From Rhizosaccharibacter radicis (GTDB lineage: Bacteria; Pseudomonadota; Alphaproteobacteria; Acetobacterales; Acetobacteraceae), in assembly GCA_024508355.1 (NCBI GenBank), contig JAMZEJ010000010.1, forward strand, positions 62,001 through 126,000: a stretch of 64,000 bases of DNA, in the 5' to 3' direction. The position numbers and the translations under genes were made by a program. Below the pieces are notes generated by a model that was given only the letters and a program-made list of their open reading frames with translations, ran no database searches and was not told the DNA's origin. Of this stretch, positions 23,737 to 32,197 are shown in pieces. Each line of letters opens with the position of its first letter. The first letter of the stretch is position 1.

Positions 23737-25365
23737 ATGACCACGCTTTCCGCCACGGTCGCGACGAACACCGTGCCGGCGGCTGCCGGCCCAGATGCCG
23801 GCCCAGATGCCGGCCCGCACGCCGCCGGGCGGGAAGCCGTCGGCGTGGAGATGCGCAACATCTCCAAGCTGTTCGGCGGCATCCGCGCGCTGGACGACGT
23901 GTCGTTCTCCGTGCGGCCGGGCGAGGTGCACGCGCTTCTGGGGGAGAACGGGGCCGGCAAGTCCACGCTGATGAAGGTGCTGGCTGGCGCGCACCAGGCC
24001 AGCACCGGAGAGATCAGGATCGGCGGCCAGCCGGTCTCGATCCCGTCGCCGCACGCGTCGCGCGCGCTGGGGATCGGCATCATCTACCAGGAGATGGCGC
24101 TGGCGCCCGAGCTTTCCGTGGCGGAGAACATCTTCCTGGGCGAGCTGCCGCCCCTGGTCAGCCGCCGCCGGCTGCAGGAGCGCGCGGCCGTGCTGCTGCG
24201 CGATCTGGGCTTCGCGCTGGACCCGGCGGCACTGGTCGGCAGCCTGCCGCTCGCCTTCCAGCAGGCGGTGGAGATCGCCAAGGCGATGTCGCGGCAGGTG
24301 CGCATCCTGATCCTGGACGAGCCCACCGCCGTGCTGGCGCCCCCCGAGGTCGAGCGCCTGCTGAACGTGGTGAAGACGCTGTCCCGGCGCGGCGTCAGCG
24401 TGGTCTACATCTCGCACCGGCTGGACGAGATCTTCCGCATCGCCGACCAGATCACCGTGCTCAAGGACGGCCGCACCGTCGGCACCTATCCGGTGGCCGG
24501 GATGGACGAGCACAGGCTGATCTCCCTGATGGTCGGCCGCGAGGCGTCCCAGCTCTTCCCCAAGCTTTCCCGCACCCGCGGGGCGGAGCTGCTGCGCGTG
24601 GAAGGGCTGCACGCCGCCGGGCTGGTGCGGGACGTGAGCCTGTCGTTGCATGCGGGCGAGGTGCTGGGCATCGCGGGCCTGATCGGCAGCGGCCGCACCG
24701 AGCTGGCCCGCGCGCTGTTCGGTGCCGAGCCGGCCGAGAAGGGCCGCATCCTCGTGGAAGGCCGCCCGGTCTCCATCCGCACGCCGCGCCAGGGGCTGGC
24801 CGCCGGCATCGGGCTGGTGCCGGAGGACCGCAAGGGCCAGGGCCTCGTGCTCGCCATGCCGATCCGGCAGAACGCGACGCTCACCACCCTGAAACGCTTC
24901 ACCAACCCGTTCGGCGTGATCCGGCGCGCCGCCGAGCGGCGGGCCGTCGACGCGCTCGCCAGGCGCACCACCATCCGTGCCCGCGATCTCGGGCTGCCGG
25001 TCAGCAGCCTGTCCGGCGGCAACCAGCAGAAGGTGGTGCTGGCCAAGTGGCTCGACGCCGGCTGCCGCATCGTCATCCTGGACGAGCCGACCCGCGGCGT
25101 GGACGTGGGCGCGCGGGCGGAGATCTACGGGCTGATCGAACAGCTCGCGGCGAACGGGCTCGGCGTGATCGTGATCTCTTCCGATCTGCTGGAAGTCATC
25201 GGCGCGTCCGACCGCATCGTGGTGATGAGCGGCGGCCGCATCAGTGGCTCGCTGGAGCGCGAGGAATTCTCGGAAGCGCGGATCATGCAGCTGGCGCTCC
25301 GCAGCGCAGCACATGTCGGCGCGCCGCAGGGCGGAGGCGCCGCGAACGCGCCGGAGGAACGCTAG
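23737..25365 (+). CDS. Sugar ABC transporter ATPase, two-domain RbsA/XylG type
   Basis: Tandem-NBD ATPase of 542 residues. Domain 1: Walker A GENGAGKST, Walker B LILDEPTAVL; its signature loop is SLPLAFQQAVEIAKA. Domain 2: a degenerate Walker A (IAGLIGSGRTEL), signature LSGGNQQKV and Walker B VILDEPTRGVD. This asymmetry is normal for RbsA/MglA proteins. The first about 30 residues are an unusual low-complexity leader with a repeated PDAG unit (residues about 20-29). It lies 13 bp after the binding-protein gene and ends immediately before the permease ATG. Confidence 0.94.
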   Translation: MTTLSATVATNTVPAAAGPDAGPDAGPHAAGREAVGVEMRNISKLFGGIRALDDVSFSVRPGEVHALLGENGAGKSTLMKVLAGAHQASTGEIRIGGQPVSIPSPHASRALGIGIIYQEMALAPELSVAENIFLGELPPLVSRRRLQERAAVLLRDLGFALDPAALVGSLPLAFQQAVEIAKAMSRQVRILILDEPTAVLAPPEVERLLNVVKTLSRRGVSVVYISHRLDEIFRIADQITVLKDGRTVGTYPVAGMDEHRLISLMVGREASQLFPKLSRTRGAELLRVEGLHAAGLVRDVSLSLHAGEVLGIAGLIGSGRTELARALFGAEPAEKGRILVEGRPVSIRTPRQGLAAGIGLVPEDRKGQGLVLAMPIRQNATLTTLKRFTNPFGVIRRAAERRAVDALARRTTIRARDLGLPVSSLSGGNQQKVVLAKWLDAGCRIVILDEPTRGVDVGARAEIYGLIEQLAANGLGVIVISSDLLEVIGASDRIVVMSGGRISGSLEREEFSEARIMQLALRSAAHVGAPQGGGAANAPEER

Positions 25366-26361
25366 ATGGCCGTCACGCAGTCGATCGAGCAGGGTTCCGG
25401 CGGCTCCGGCAGCCGGCGGCTGGATCTGCGGAATCTCGCCGCCACCTGGAGCACGAGCGCGATCTTCGTGGTGCTGGTGATCGCGGCCAGCCTGATCTCC
25501 CCCGACTTCCTCGGGATTCGCAACATCGGCAACGTGCTGCGCCAGTCCGCCGGCACCGGCATCATCGCCATGGGCATGCTGCTGGTGATCCTCACCGGCG
25601 GCATCGACCTGTCGGTGGGCTCGGTGGCAGCACTGGGCTCGATCCTGTGCGCATCGCTGTTGTCGTCCATGCCGCTGGCGGCCGCAGTGCCGCTCAGCCT
25701 GCTGGCCGGCGGCGCGCTGGGTGCGCTCGCCGGCTATTTCGTGGCCGTCCGCCGGATGCCCTCCTTCGTGGTGACCCTCGCGGTGATGACCATCGCCCGG
25801 GGCTCGGCGCTGATCGTGTCCAAGGGCCATCCGATCTTCATCGGCGACAACGGCGCCTGGCTCGGGGACGGCTTCAACCGCGGCAGCCTGCTCGGCATCC
25901 CGCTGCCGGTGCTGCTGACCCTGCTGGTGTTCGCCGCCACCGCCTTCGTGCTGCGCCTGACCGCCTATGGCCGCCTAGTGGTGGCGATCGGCTCGAACGG
26001 CGAGGCGGTGCGGCTGTCGGGTGTCCGGGTGATGCCGCGCATCTTCTCCGTGTACGTGGTGTCCGGCATGCTTTCGGCGCTGGCCGGCATCGTGATCACG
26101 GCGCGCACCGGCGTCGGGTCGCCGGTGGTCGGCATCGGCATGGAGCTGGACGTGATCGCCGCCGTGGTGATCGGCGGCGCCAGCCTGATGGGCGGTCGCG
26201 GCACCGCGCTCAACACCCTGATCGGCGTGCTGACGCTCGGCGTGATCGGCAACATCATGAACCTGCTGAACGTGCCGGGCTACCATCAGGAAGTGGTCAA
26301 GGGCGTGATCATCCTGGTCGCCGTGCTGCTGCAATCGTCGTTCTGGCCGCGTCGCGCATGA
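25366..26361 (+). CDS. Sugar ABC transporter permease (RbsC-like)
   Basis: Inner-membrane permease of 331 residues with about 8-10 membrane segments, BPD_transp_2 family. Diagnostic motifs are LTGGIDLSVGSVAALGS, AYGRLVVAIGSNGEAVRLSGV, and DVIAAVVIGGASLMGGRGT. Its ATG follows the ATPase stop directly with no gap, and its stop overlaps the kinase start (ATGA). It completes the importer. Confidence 0.94.
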   Translation: MAVTQSIEQGSGGSGSRRLDLRNLAATWSTSAIFVVLVIAASLISPDFLGIRNIGNVLRQSAGTGIIAMGMLLVILTGGIDLSVGSVAALGSILCASLLSSMPLAAAVPLSLLAGGALGALAGYFVAVRRMPSFVVTLAVMTIARGSALIVSKGHPIFIGDNGAWLGDGFNRGSLLGIPLPVLLTLLVFAATAFVLRLTAYGRLVVAIGSNGEAVRLSGVRVMPRIFSVYVVSGMLSALAGIVITARTGVGSPVVGIGMELDVIAAVVIGGASLMGGRGTALNTLIGVLTLGVIGNIMNLLNVPGYHQEVVKGVIILVAVLLQSSFWPRRA

Positions 26362-27923
26362 CCGCCGCCGACGAGGCTTCCGCGCGCGGCGCGGGCGGCC
26401 GCGACCTGCTGCTGGCGATCGACGTCGGCACCGGCAGCGTGCGCGCGGCGCTGCTGACCGCTGCCGGCGACACGGTGGCGCTCGCGGCCGAGGAGCACGA
26501 ACAGATCGTGCCGCGGTTCGGCTGGTCGGAACAGCGTCCGCTCGACTGGTGGCGCGGCACCGTGACGGTGATCCGCCGCGTGCTCGACGCGACGCCGGAC
26601 GCCGGTCGCCGGATCGCCGCGATCGGCGCCTGCGGCCAGATGCACGCCACCGTGCTGGTGGACGCGGACGGCCGGCCGGCGCTCGACGCCGTGCCGCTGT
26701 GGAACGACAAGCGCAATCGCGAGGACGTGGAACGCTTCACGCGCGAGCAGCCCTGGCGCGACCTGCTGCCGGTCGCCGGCAATCCGCCCTCCGTCGCCTG
26801 GTGGGGCTTCAAGCTGTCGTGGCTGCGCCAGCACCGGCCGGCGGAATATGCCCGCACGACCTCCGTGCTGGCGCCGAAGGACTGGATCAACTTCCGCCTC
26901 ACCGGCCAGATGGCGATCGACGCGCCCGAGGCGTCCTGCACCTATCTCTACGACGTGACGACGGGCGGATGGAGCGAAGCGCTCGCCGCCCGCCTCGGCA
27001 TCGACGTCCGGCTGCTGCCGCCCATCCGCGAGCCGTTCGAGGTGCTGGGCGGCGTGTCCGCCGATGCCGCGGCCGAGACCGGGCTGCCGGAAGACGTCCC
27101 GGTGGTGGTCGGCATCAGCGACTATCCCGGAGCGCTGCTGGGCTCCGGGGTGATCGCGCCCGGGCTCGCGTCCGACGTCACCGGCACCTCCACGCTGCTG
27201 ACCTTGTGCACCGAGCGCCCGGTGCTCGATCCGGTGATCACCAACGTGCGCGGCGCGCTGCCGAACTGGTCGGCCTTCACCATCCTGGACGCGGGCGGGG
27301 ACGCCATGCGCTGGGCGCGGCGCGCCTTCCACGAGAAGCTCTACGACTACGACCGCATCGTGTCTCTGGCGGCCGACGTGCCCGCGGGGGCCGGCATGCT
27401 GCTGTTCCTGCCCTATCTGAACGGCGAGCGTCTGGGCGAACGCACCAACGCCCGGGCGCAGTTCATCGGCCTCACCAGCGGCCACGGCGCAGGGCACCTG
27501 CACCGCGCGGTGATGGAGGGCGTGGCCTTCGCCGCCGCGCGCAACCTTCGCATCATGGAAGCGGCCGGCAACCGGCTCGACCGCATGGTGGCGGCCGGGG
27601 GCGGCGCGCGCACCCGGCTCTGGCTCGAGATCAAGGCCAGCCTCTACAACTGCCCGATCCTGGTGACGGAAGCGGCCGAATGCGGCGTCCTCGGCTGCGC
27701 CATGCTGGCCGGCACCGGCATCGGCATGTTTCCCGATCTGCAGGCCGCTGCCGCCCGCCTCGTGCGTTTCGCCGGCCAGGTCGATCCGAACCCACGCTGG
27801 GCCGACACCTATGCGCGGCTGGCACCGGTGTTCGACCATGCCTACCAGCACAGCCAGGATTACTGGTCGATGCTGGAGAAGGCCGAGGCCGAAATCGCGG
27901 CCGACGGGCACGGGCCGCCGTGA
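26358..27923 (+). CDS. FGGY-family carbohydrate kinase
   Basis: Sugar kinase of the FGGY family, 521 residues, most like xylulokinase-type members. The N-terminal ATPase core has LLAIDVGTGSVRAALL, then GACGQMHATVLVD and PLWNDKRN for sugar binding; the C-terminal domain has DVTGTSTLLTLC, YLNGERLGERTNARAQFIGL and MVAAGGGARTRLWLEIKASLYNCPI. It phosphorylates the imported sugar, polyol or ketose formed by the downstream SDRs. Start ATG 26358 overlaps the permease stop. The kinase being co-translated with the importer fits immediate trapping of the substrate. Confidence 0.92.
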   Translation: MTAADEASARGAGGRDLLLAIDVGTGSVRAALLTAAGDTVALAAEEHEQIVPRFGWSEQRPLDWWRGTVTVIRRVLDATPDAGRRIAAIGACGQMHATVLVDADGRPALDAVPLWNDKRNREDVERFTREQPWRDLLPVAGNPPSVAWWGFKLSWLRQHRPAEYARTTSVLAPKDWINFRLTGQMAIDAPEASCTYLYDVTTGGWSEALAARLGIDVRLLPPIREPFEVLGGVSADAAAETGLPEDVPVVVGISDYPGALLGSGVIAPGLASDVTGTSTLLTLCTERPVLDPVITNVRGALPNWSAFTILDAGGDAMRWARRAFHEKLYDYDRIVSLAADVPAGAGMLLFLPYLNGERLGERTNARAQFIGLTSGHGAGHLHRAVMEGVAFAAARNLRIMEAAGNRLDRMVAAGGGARTRLWLEIKASLYNCPILVTEAAECGVLGCAMLAGTGIGMFPDLQAAAARLVRFAGQVDPNPRWADTYARLAPVFDHAYQHSQDYWSMLEKAEAEIAADGHGPP

Positions 27924-28017
27924 CCGTCGGCGCTTCTTTACGACCCCGACGCCATCCCCGCCGCGCATCCGGCCCGGAAACGGCCGAGATCGCCGCGTGA
28001 TCTCCGAGGATACGCTG

Positions 28018-28800
28018 GTGCCCACGAACTATCTCGAGAAGTACGATCTGCGGAACAAGGTCGCGGTGGTGACCGGCGGCGGCCGGGGGATCGGTCTCGC
28101 CTGCGCCGAGGCTCTGGCCCAGGGCGGCGCGCGCATCGTCCTGGTGGAGCGCGACGAGGAGATCGCCCGGGCCGGCGCCGCCACGCTCGAGGCGGCAGGC
28201 GCGGAGGTGCACTGGCGCCGGATCGACGTCACCGACGCACCGGCGCTGGAAGAAGCCGCCATCGCGATCGAGCGGGAGATCGGACCGGTGGACGTGCTGG
28301 TCTGCGCGGCCGGCATCGCCATCAGCGGCATCGCGGCGGAGGATTCCACCGACGCGCAATGGCGCCAGGTGATCGACGTCAACCTCAACGGCGTGTTCTG
28401 GTCGTGCCGCGCCTTCGGGCGGGCGATGCTGGAGCGCCGCCGCGGCGCCATCGTCACCGTCGGTTCGATGTCGGGCGTGATCGTCAACCGGCCGCAGGAA
28501 CAGGCGTCCTACAACGCGTCCAAGGCGGCCGTGCACCAGCTCACCCGCTCGCTGGCCGCCGAATGGGCGCCCCGGGGCGTGCGGGTCAACGCGGTCGCCC
28601 CGACCTACATCGAGACCCCGATGACGAGGTACGGACTCCAGGATCCGGCCCTGCGCAAGCAATGGGAGGACGACACCCCGATGGGACGCATCGGCCGGGC
28701 GGACGAGATCGCCTCCGTGGTGCTGTTCCTGGCGTCCGAGGCGTCCAGCCTGCTGACCGGCAGCGTGGTGCTCGCCGACGGTGGCTATACCTGCTGGTGA
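28018..28800 (+). CDS. Short-chain dehydrogenase/reductase (polyol/sugar type)
   Basis: Classical SDR of 260 residues: TGGGRGIG cofactor motif near the N-terminus, CAAG (in place of NNAG), catalytic Ser in TVGSMSG, YNASK as the YxxxK box, and a C-terminal LADGGYTCW. The acidic ERDE after beta-strand 2 predicts NAD preference. Most similar in style to D-arabinitol, sorbitol or xylitol dehydrogenases. Start is set at GTG 28018 (CCGAGGA ribosome site about 8 nt before); an in-frame GTG at 27997 is the alternative. Lies 94 bp after the kinase. Confidence 0.88.
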   Translation: MPTNYLEKYDLRNKVAVVTGGGRGIGLACAEALAQGGARIVLVERDEEIARAGAATLEAAGAEVHWRRIDVTDAPALEEAAIAIEREIGPVDVLVCAAGIAISGIAAEDSTDAQWRQVIDVNLNGVFWSCRAFGRAMLERRRGAIVTVGSMSGVIVNRPQEQASYNASKAAVHQLTRSLAAEWAPRGVRVNAVAPTYIETPMTRYGLQDPALRKQWEDDTPMGRIGRADEIASVVLFLASEASSLLTGSVVLADGGYTCW

Positions 28801-28814
28801 GGAAGGCCGTTTCC

Positions 28815-29633
28815 ATGAGCCCATCCGACACGCCGCCGTCCGATGCCGCCGGGTCCGCGACGAGCGCTTTTCTCGAAGAGGCCGTTTCCGTTTTCCGCCC
28901 CGGCCTGTTCGCCGGCAGCGTCGTGCTGGTGTCGGGCGCGACCAGCGGCATCGGCCTAGAGATCGCGCGCGGCTTCCGCCGGCTGGGCGCCGAGGTGCTC
29001 GCGACCGGCTCGTCGCCGACGAAGCTCGCGGCGCTGACCGCGCAGGACCAGGACGGCATCCGCTTCGCCCGGCTCGACGTGCGCGACGAGGCCCAGATCC
29101 GGGACGTGCTCGACACCCTGCCGCGCCTGGACGTGCTGGTGAACGCCGCCGGGGTGGCCAGGCCGGGAGCGGAATGGGAAGGCGACACCTTCGACGACGT
29201 GATCGGCGTCAACCTGTCGAGCGTGATGCACATGTCGCGCCTGGCGAAGCCGATGCTCGCCGCCACCCGAGGCAGCATCGTCAACATCGCCTCCATGCTG
29301 TCGTTCCTGGCCGATGCCGACGTGCCGGCCTATTGCGCCAGCAAGACCGGACTGCTCGGCCTCACCCGCGCCCTGGCGCATGGCTGGGGTCCGGACGGGA
29401 TCAGGGTGAACGCCATCGCCCCGGGCTATCATGAAACCGACATGACCCGCCCACTATGGTCGCAGCCCCACAACCGCGCGGTGATCCAGGAACAATCGGC
29501 GCTGAAACGATGGGGGCGCACCGCGGACCTCGTCGGCGCCACGCTGTTCCTCGCCAGCCCCGCCGCCGGCTTCGTCACCGGCACCTGTCTCGCGGTGGAT
29601 GGCGGATACAGCGTCAAGGCCGTGGTGGGATAA
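28815..29633 (+). CDS. Short-chain dehydrogenase/reductase
   Basis: Second SDR of the operon, 272 residues. It has a longer N-terminus (about 35 residues before the Rossmann fold), cofactor motif SGATSGIG, NAAG, catalytic Ser in VNIASMLSF, YCASK as YxxxK and C-terminal VDGGYSVKAVVG. It probably oxidises or reduces another carbonyl in the same pathway as the preceding SDR, 14 bp upstream. Last gene of the plus-strand operon. Confidence 0.9.
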   Translation: MSPSDTPPSDAAGSATSAFLEEAVSVFRPGLFAGSVVLVSGATSGIGLEIARGFRRLGAEVLATGSSPTKLAALTAQDQDGIRFARLDVRDEAQIRDVLDTLPRLDVLVNAAGVARPGAEWEGDTFDDVIGVNLSSVMHMSRLAKPMLAATRGSIVNIASMLSFLADADVPAYCASKTGLLGLTRALAHGWGPDGIRVNAIAPGYHETDMTRPLWSQPHNRAVIQEQSALKRWGRTADLVGATLFLASPAAGFVTGTCLAVDGGYSVKAVVG

Positions 29634-29958
29634 GTCTTCCACAGGGCCGGCGCTGCGGAAGACGGCGCAAATCGAACCGTCCGGCCCACGGAAACGAGCC
29701 TGGCCGGGGTGCGCATCCGTTCCCCGCAGAGCCGCGTCCTCCCGGTGATGAGGGCGCGCCGAGAACGGCGTTCCCGCGGCGGAGCGAACGCCGCCCCGCC
29801 GCAGGCGCCGGGCGCTCGGAGCCCGCGCCAGGGTGCGGTGTGCGGAACGGCCCGTTACGAAACGGCATACGAAACGGTCCGAAGCGGCCGACGCCCATCC
29901 CCCCTCCCTCGCGTGCCGCCGCCCGACGCGTGGCGCCGGGCCTCCGGCGGCCGCGTCG
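29634..29958. other. Convergent intergenic stretch between SDR and P450 genes
   Basis: No gene seen. The region is GC-rich and holds a small hairpin CCGTT-ACGA-AACGG (29852-29865) within a run of three AACGG repeats (about 29846-29877), which might help end transcription from both sides. There is no T-tract, so terminator assignment is weak. Confidence 0.4.
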
Positions 29959-31320
29959 TCAATGCAGCAGCCGGCGCTCCACCCGCATCATCAGGGGCCG
30001 TTCCGGACGAAGCGTGATCTCCATGCGCGGCGCCGGCGGCACCGGATCGATGCTGGCGAAACGCAGCTCCTTCATCAGCACGGACAGGATGAACACCGCT
30101 TCGCGCATCGCGAAGCTGGCGCCGATGCAGGTCCGGGGACCGGCGCCGAACGGCAAAAAGGCGTGGCGCGGTCGTCCGGCGACGGCATCGGGCAGGAAGC
30201 GGTCCGGATCGAACACGTGCGGCGCGTCCCACAGGCTCCGGTGGCGATGGATGGCGTGCACGGGCACCACCAGCAGCGAATTCCGGTCGAGACGCTCGCC
30301 CGCCAGCACGAACGGCTCCCGCACCCGGCGCACGAACAGCGGGGCCGCCGGGTAGAGCCGGAGCGCTTCCTGGAACACCCGGGTGGCGAGCGGCAGCGCG
30401 TCCGGGTCGCCCGGGACCGCCGCCGCCGCTTCCTCGTGCAGCAGCCGCGCGATCGCCGGGTGGCGGCCCAGCAGGTCCAGCGTCCAGCCCAGCGCCAGCG
30501 CAGTGGTCTCGTGGCCGGCGGTGAGAAAGGTCAGCAGGTTGTCGACGATCTCCGCGTCGGCGAGGCGGCGCCCGGTGTCTGGATCGGCGGCGGCAAGCAG
30601 CAACGTCACCAGGTCGTCTCCGGCACCCGGCGCGGCGCGGCGCACGGCCACCTGCTCGCCGAGGCGCTGGCGCAGATAGGCGGCGATGCGCCTGCCGCCG
30701 CGCTTGCCCGGATGCGGCGCCCATCCCGGCAGGCCCATCAGGTTGGACAGGTTGGCCCACCGGGTCTGGCGGAGATAGCCGGACACGTCGGCGGCGGTGC
30801 GCTCGACATCGATGTTCGCATGGCCGGACAGCATGGTGTCGGCGATGATCTCGAAGGTGGTGCGCATCATCTCGGCCGACACCGATACCGGCCCCAGGGC
30901 GCCGGCCGTCGCCATACGGTCGGCGCATCTCCCGGCGGCGGCCAGCATCGCGGGCGTGAAGCGGTCGAGGGCACCCGCCCGGAACACCGGGGCGATCGCG
31001 CGCCGCTGCCAGCGCCAGTCCTCGTCCTCGGCGGTGAGCAGCCCGTTGCCCAGCGCCGCCCCCAGCGGGCGTCGGACGCTTTCGCCCTTGTCCAGATGCG
31101 CGGCGCGCGCCACCAGCGCTTCCTGCACCAGCGCGGGTGCCATCACGTAGGTGACGTTCCGCCGCAGCAGCGTCCGCCGCACGAGGTCGGCGTGGAAGAT
31201 CTCTGGAGGCAGCCCGTCCAGCGGATTGGTGAGCGTGGCGCGGAGCGTGCGGCCGACATCGAGCATCCGCGACGGGAGCCGGAGAATGGCGGGATCGGCA
31301 TTGGCCACGGGCAACTCCAT
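29959..31320 (-). CDS. Cytochrome P450
   Basis: Soluble bacterial P450 of 453 residues. I-helix oxygen-activation motif AGHETT (268-273), K-helix ExxR as E318/R321, FDPDRF meander, and heme-binding FGAGPRTCIG with the proximal Cys398. The overall layout (long N-terminus, LTAEDEDWRWQRR C-helix) resembles CYP102/CYP4-like or fatty-acyl hydroxylases more than CYP107-type tailoring enzymes. Start ATG 31320 (GTG 31323 is an alternative). No ferredoxin or reductase gene is near. It shares a 44-bp divergent promoter with a TetR regulator, whose twin operator lies directly over the P450 start, so repression by that TetR is likely. Confidence 0.93.
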   Translation of the reverse strand: MELPVANADPAILRLPSRMLDVGRTLRATLTNPLDGLPPEIFHADLVRRTLLRRNVTYVMAPALVQEALVARAAHLDKGESVRRPLGAALGNGLLTAEDEDWRWQRRAIAPVFRAGALDRFTPAMLAAAGRCADRMATAGALGPVSVSAEMMRTTFEIIADTMLSGHANIDVERTAADVSGYLRQTRWANLSNLMGLPGWAPHPGKRGGRRIAAYLRQRLGEQVAVRRAAPGAGDDLVTLLLAAADPDTGRRLADAEIVDNLLTFLTAGHETTALALGWTLDLLGRHPAIARLLHEEAAAAVPGDPDALPLATRVFQEALRLYPAAPLFVRRVREPFVLAGERLDRNSLLVVPVHAIHRHRSLWDAPHVFDPDRFLPDAVAGRPRHAFLPFGAGPRTCIGASFAMREAVFILSVLMKELRFASIDPVPPAPRMEITLRPERPLMMRVERRLLH

Positions 31321-31324
31321 CACC

Positions 31325-31363
31325 TAAGGTATCCGCCTTAGAAGACGTAAGGTGGTCACCTTA
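31325..31363. promoter_or_regulatory. Tandem TetR operator (two copies of TAAGG-N6-CCTTA)
   Basis: Two 16-bp inverted repeats of identical design: TAAGG-N6-CCTTA at 31325-31340 and again at 31348-31363 (the second extends to TAAGGTG/CACCTTA). Centre-to-centre distance is 23 bp. They fill the 44-bp gap between the P450 and TetR start codons, so the TetR protein probably represses both genes. Confidence 0.75.
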
Positions 31364-31364
31364 G

Positions 31365-32135
31365 ATGCGCAAGCGTCCCGCGCAGGATCGCTCCGCCGCC
31401 AGAGCGATGATCGGAACAACAACAACCGGAACGACGAGGGGCCGCCGCCCGCGGACCGGCACCCGCGAGCGGGTGCTGGACATCGCCTGCGCGCTCCTCA
31501 ACGAGAACGGGAGCGAGCGCGTGACCACCCGGTCGGTGGCGGATGCGGCAGGCATCAACGAGGGCAACCTGTACTACCATTTCCGCACCAAGGAGGCCCT
31601 GGTGCTCGCCCTGTTCGAGCGGTTCGAGGGAGATGCGAGCGCCCTGCTCGGCGGCGGTGTTCCGGACGCCACGGACCCCTCGCTCTATCAGAACAGGCTG
31701 CGCGACTGGTTCGTCCTCACGTGGCGCTACCGCTTCCTGTTCCGCGACGGGATGATCCTGCGCGCCCTGGCCCCCGCCCTGGCCCCGCGGCTGCGCCGGC
31801 TCAGCGGCCGCCTCCAGGACGAGACCCGGCTGGTGCTCGCGGCGATGCAGGAAGGCGGCCTGTTGCGCATCGCGCCGGCGGAGCTGGACCAGCTTCTGGC
31901 CAATCTGTGGATCGTGTCGAGCTACTGGATCAGCTATCTGGTGACGCTGCGCGGGGTCCGACGCATCTCGCCCCGCCACCTGGGCTGGGGCTTCGCCCAG
32001 GTGCAGGCGCTGTATCGGCCGTTTCTCACGCCGGTGGCGCTGGCCTGGGTTGCCGCCCAGGGCGACGCGGCACGGCCGGTCTTCCGGCACCAGGCGCTAT
32101 CTGCGCTCCCTTTGCCCGTCGCCCGGACATCCTGA
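31365..32135 (+). CDS. TetR-family transcriptional regulator
   Basis: TetR repressor, 256 residues. DNA-binding domain at about 25-75 with TRERVLDIACALLNENG and the recognition helix region TRSVADAAGINEGNLYYHF. The large helical C-terminal domain (RDWFVLTWRYRFLFRDGMIL) is of the type found in lipid- or acyl-responsive TetR proteins. The start is ATG 31365 with AAGGTGG at 31350-31356 acting both as ribosome site and as half-operator; an in-frame ATG at 31410 lacks a ribosome site. Divergent from the P450, convergent with the MFS exporter (62 bp). Confidence 0.92.
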   Translation: MRKRPAQDRSAARAMIGTTTTGTTRGRRPRTGTRERVLDIACALLNENGSERVTTRSVADAAGINEGNLYYHFRTKEALVLALFERFEGDASALLGGGVPDATDPSLYQNRLRDWFVLTWRYRFLFRDGMILRALAPALAPRLRRLSGRLQDETRLVLAAMQEGGLLRIAPAELDQLLANLWIVSSYWISYLVTLRGVRRISPRHLGWGFAQVQALYRPFLTPVALAWVAAQGDAARPVFRHQALSALPLPVARTS

Positions 32136-32197
32136 CGCCCAGACACGCAGAAGCTTGCGCACCCATGTCCCGGTGCCCATGGCGCCGGCCGGCGCGA

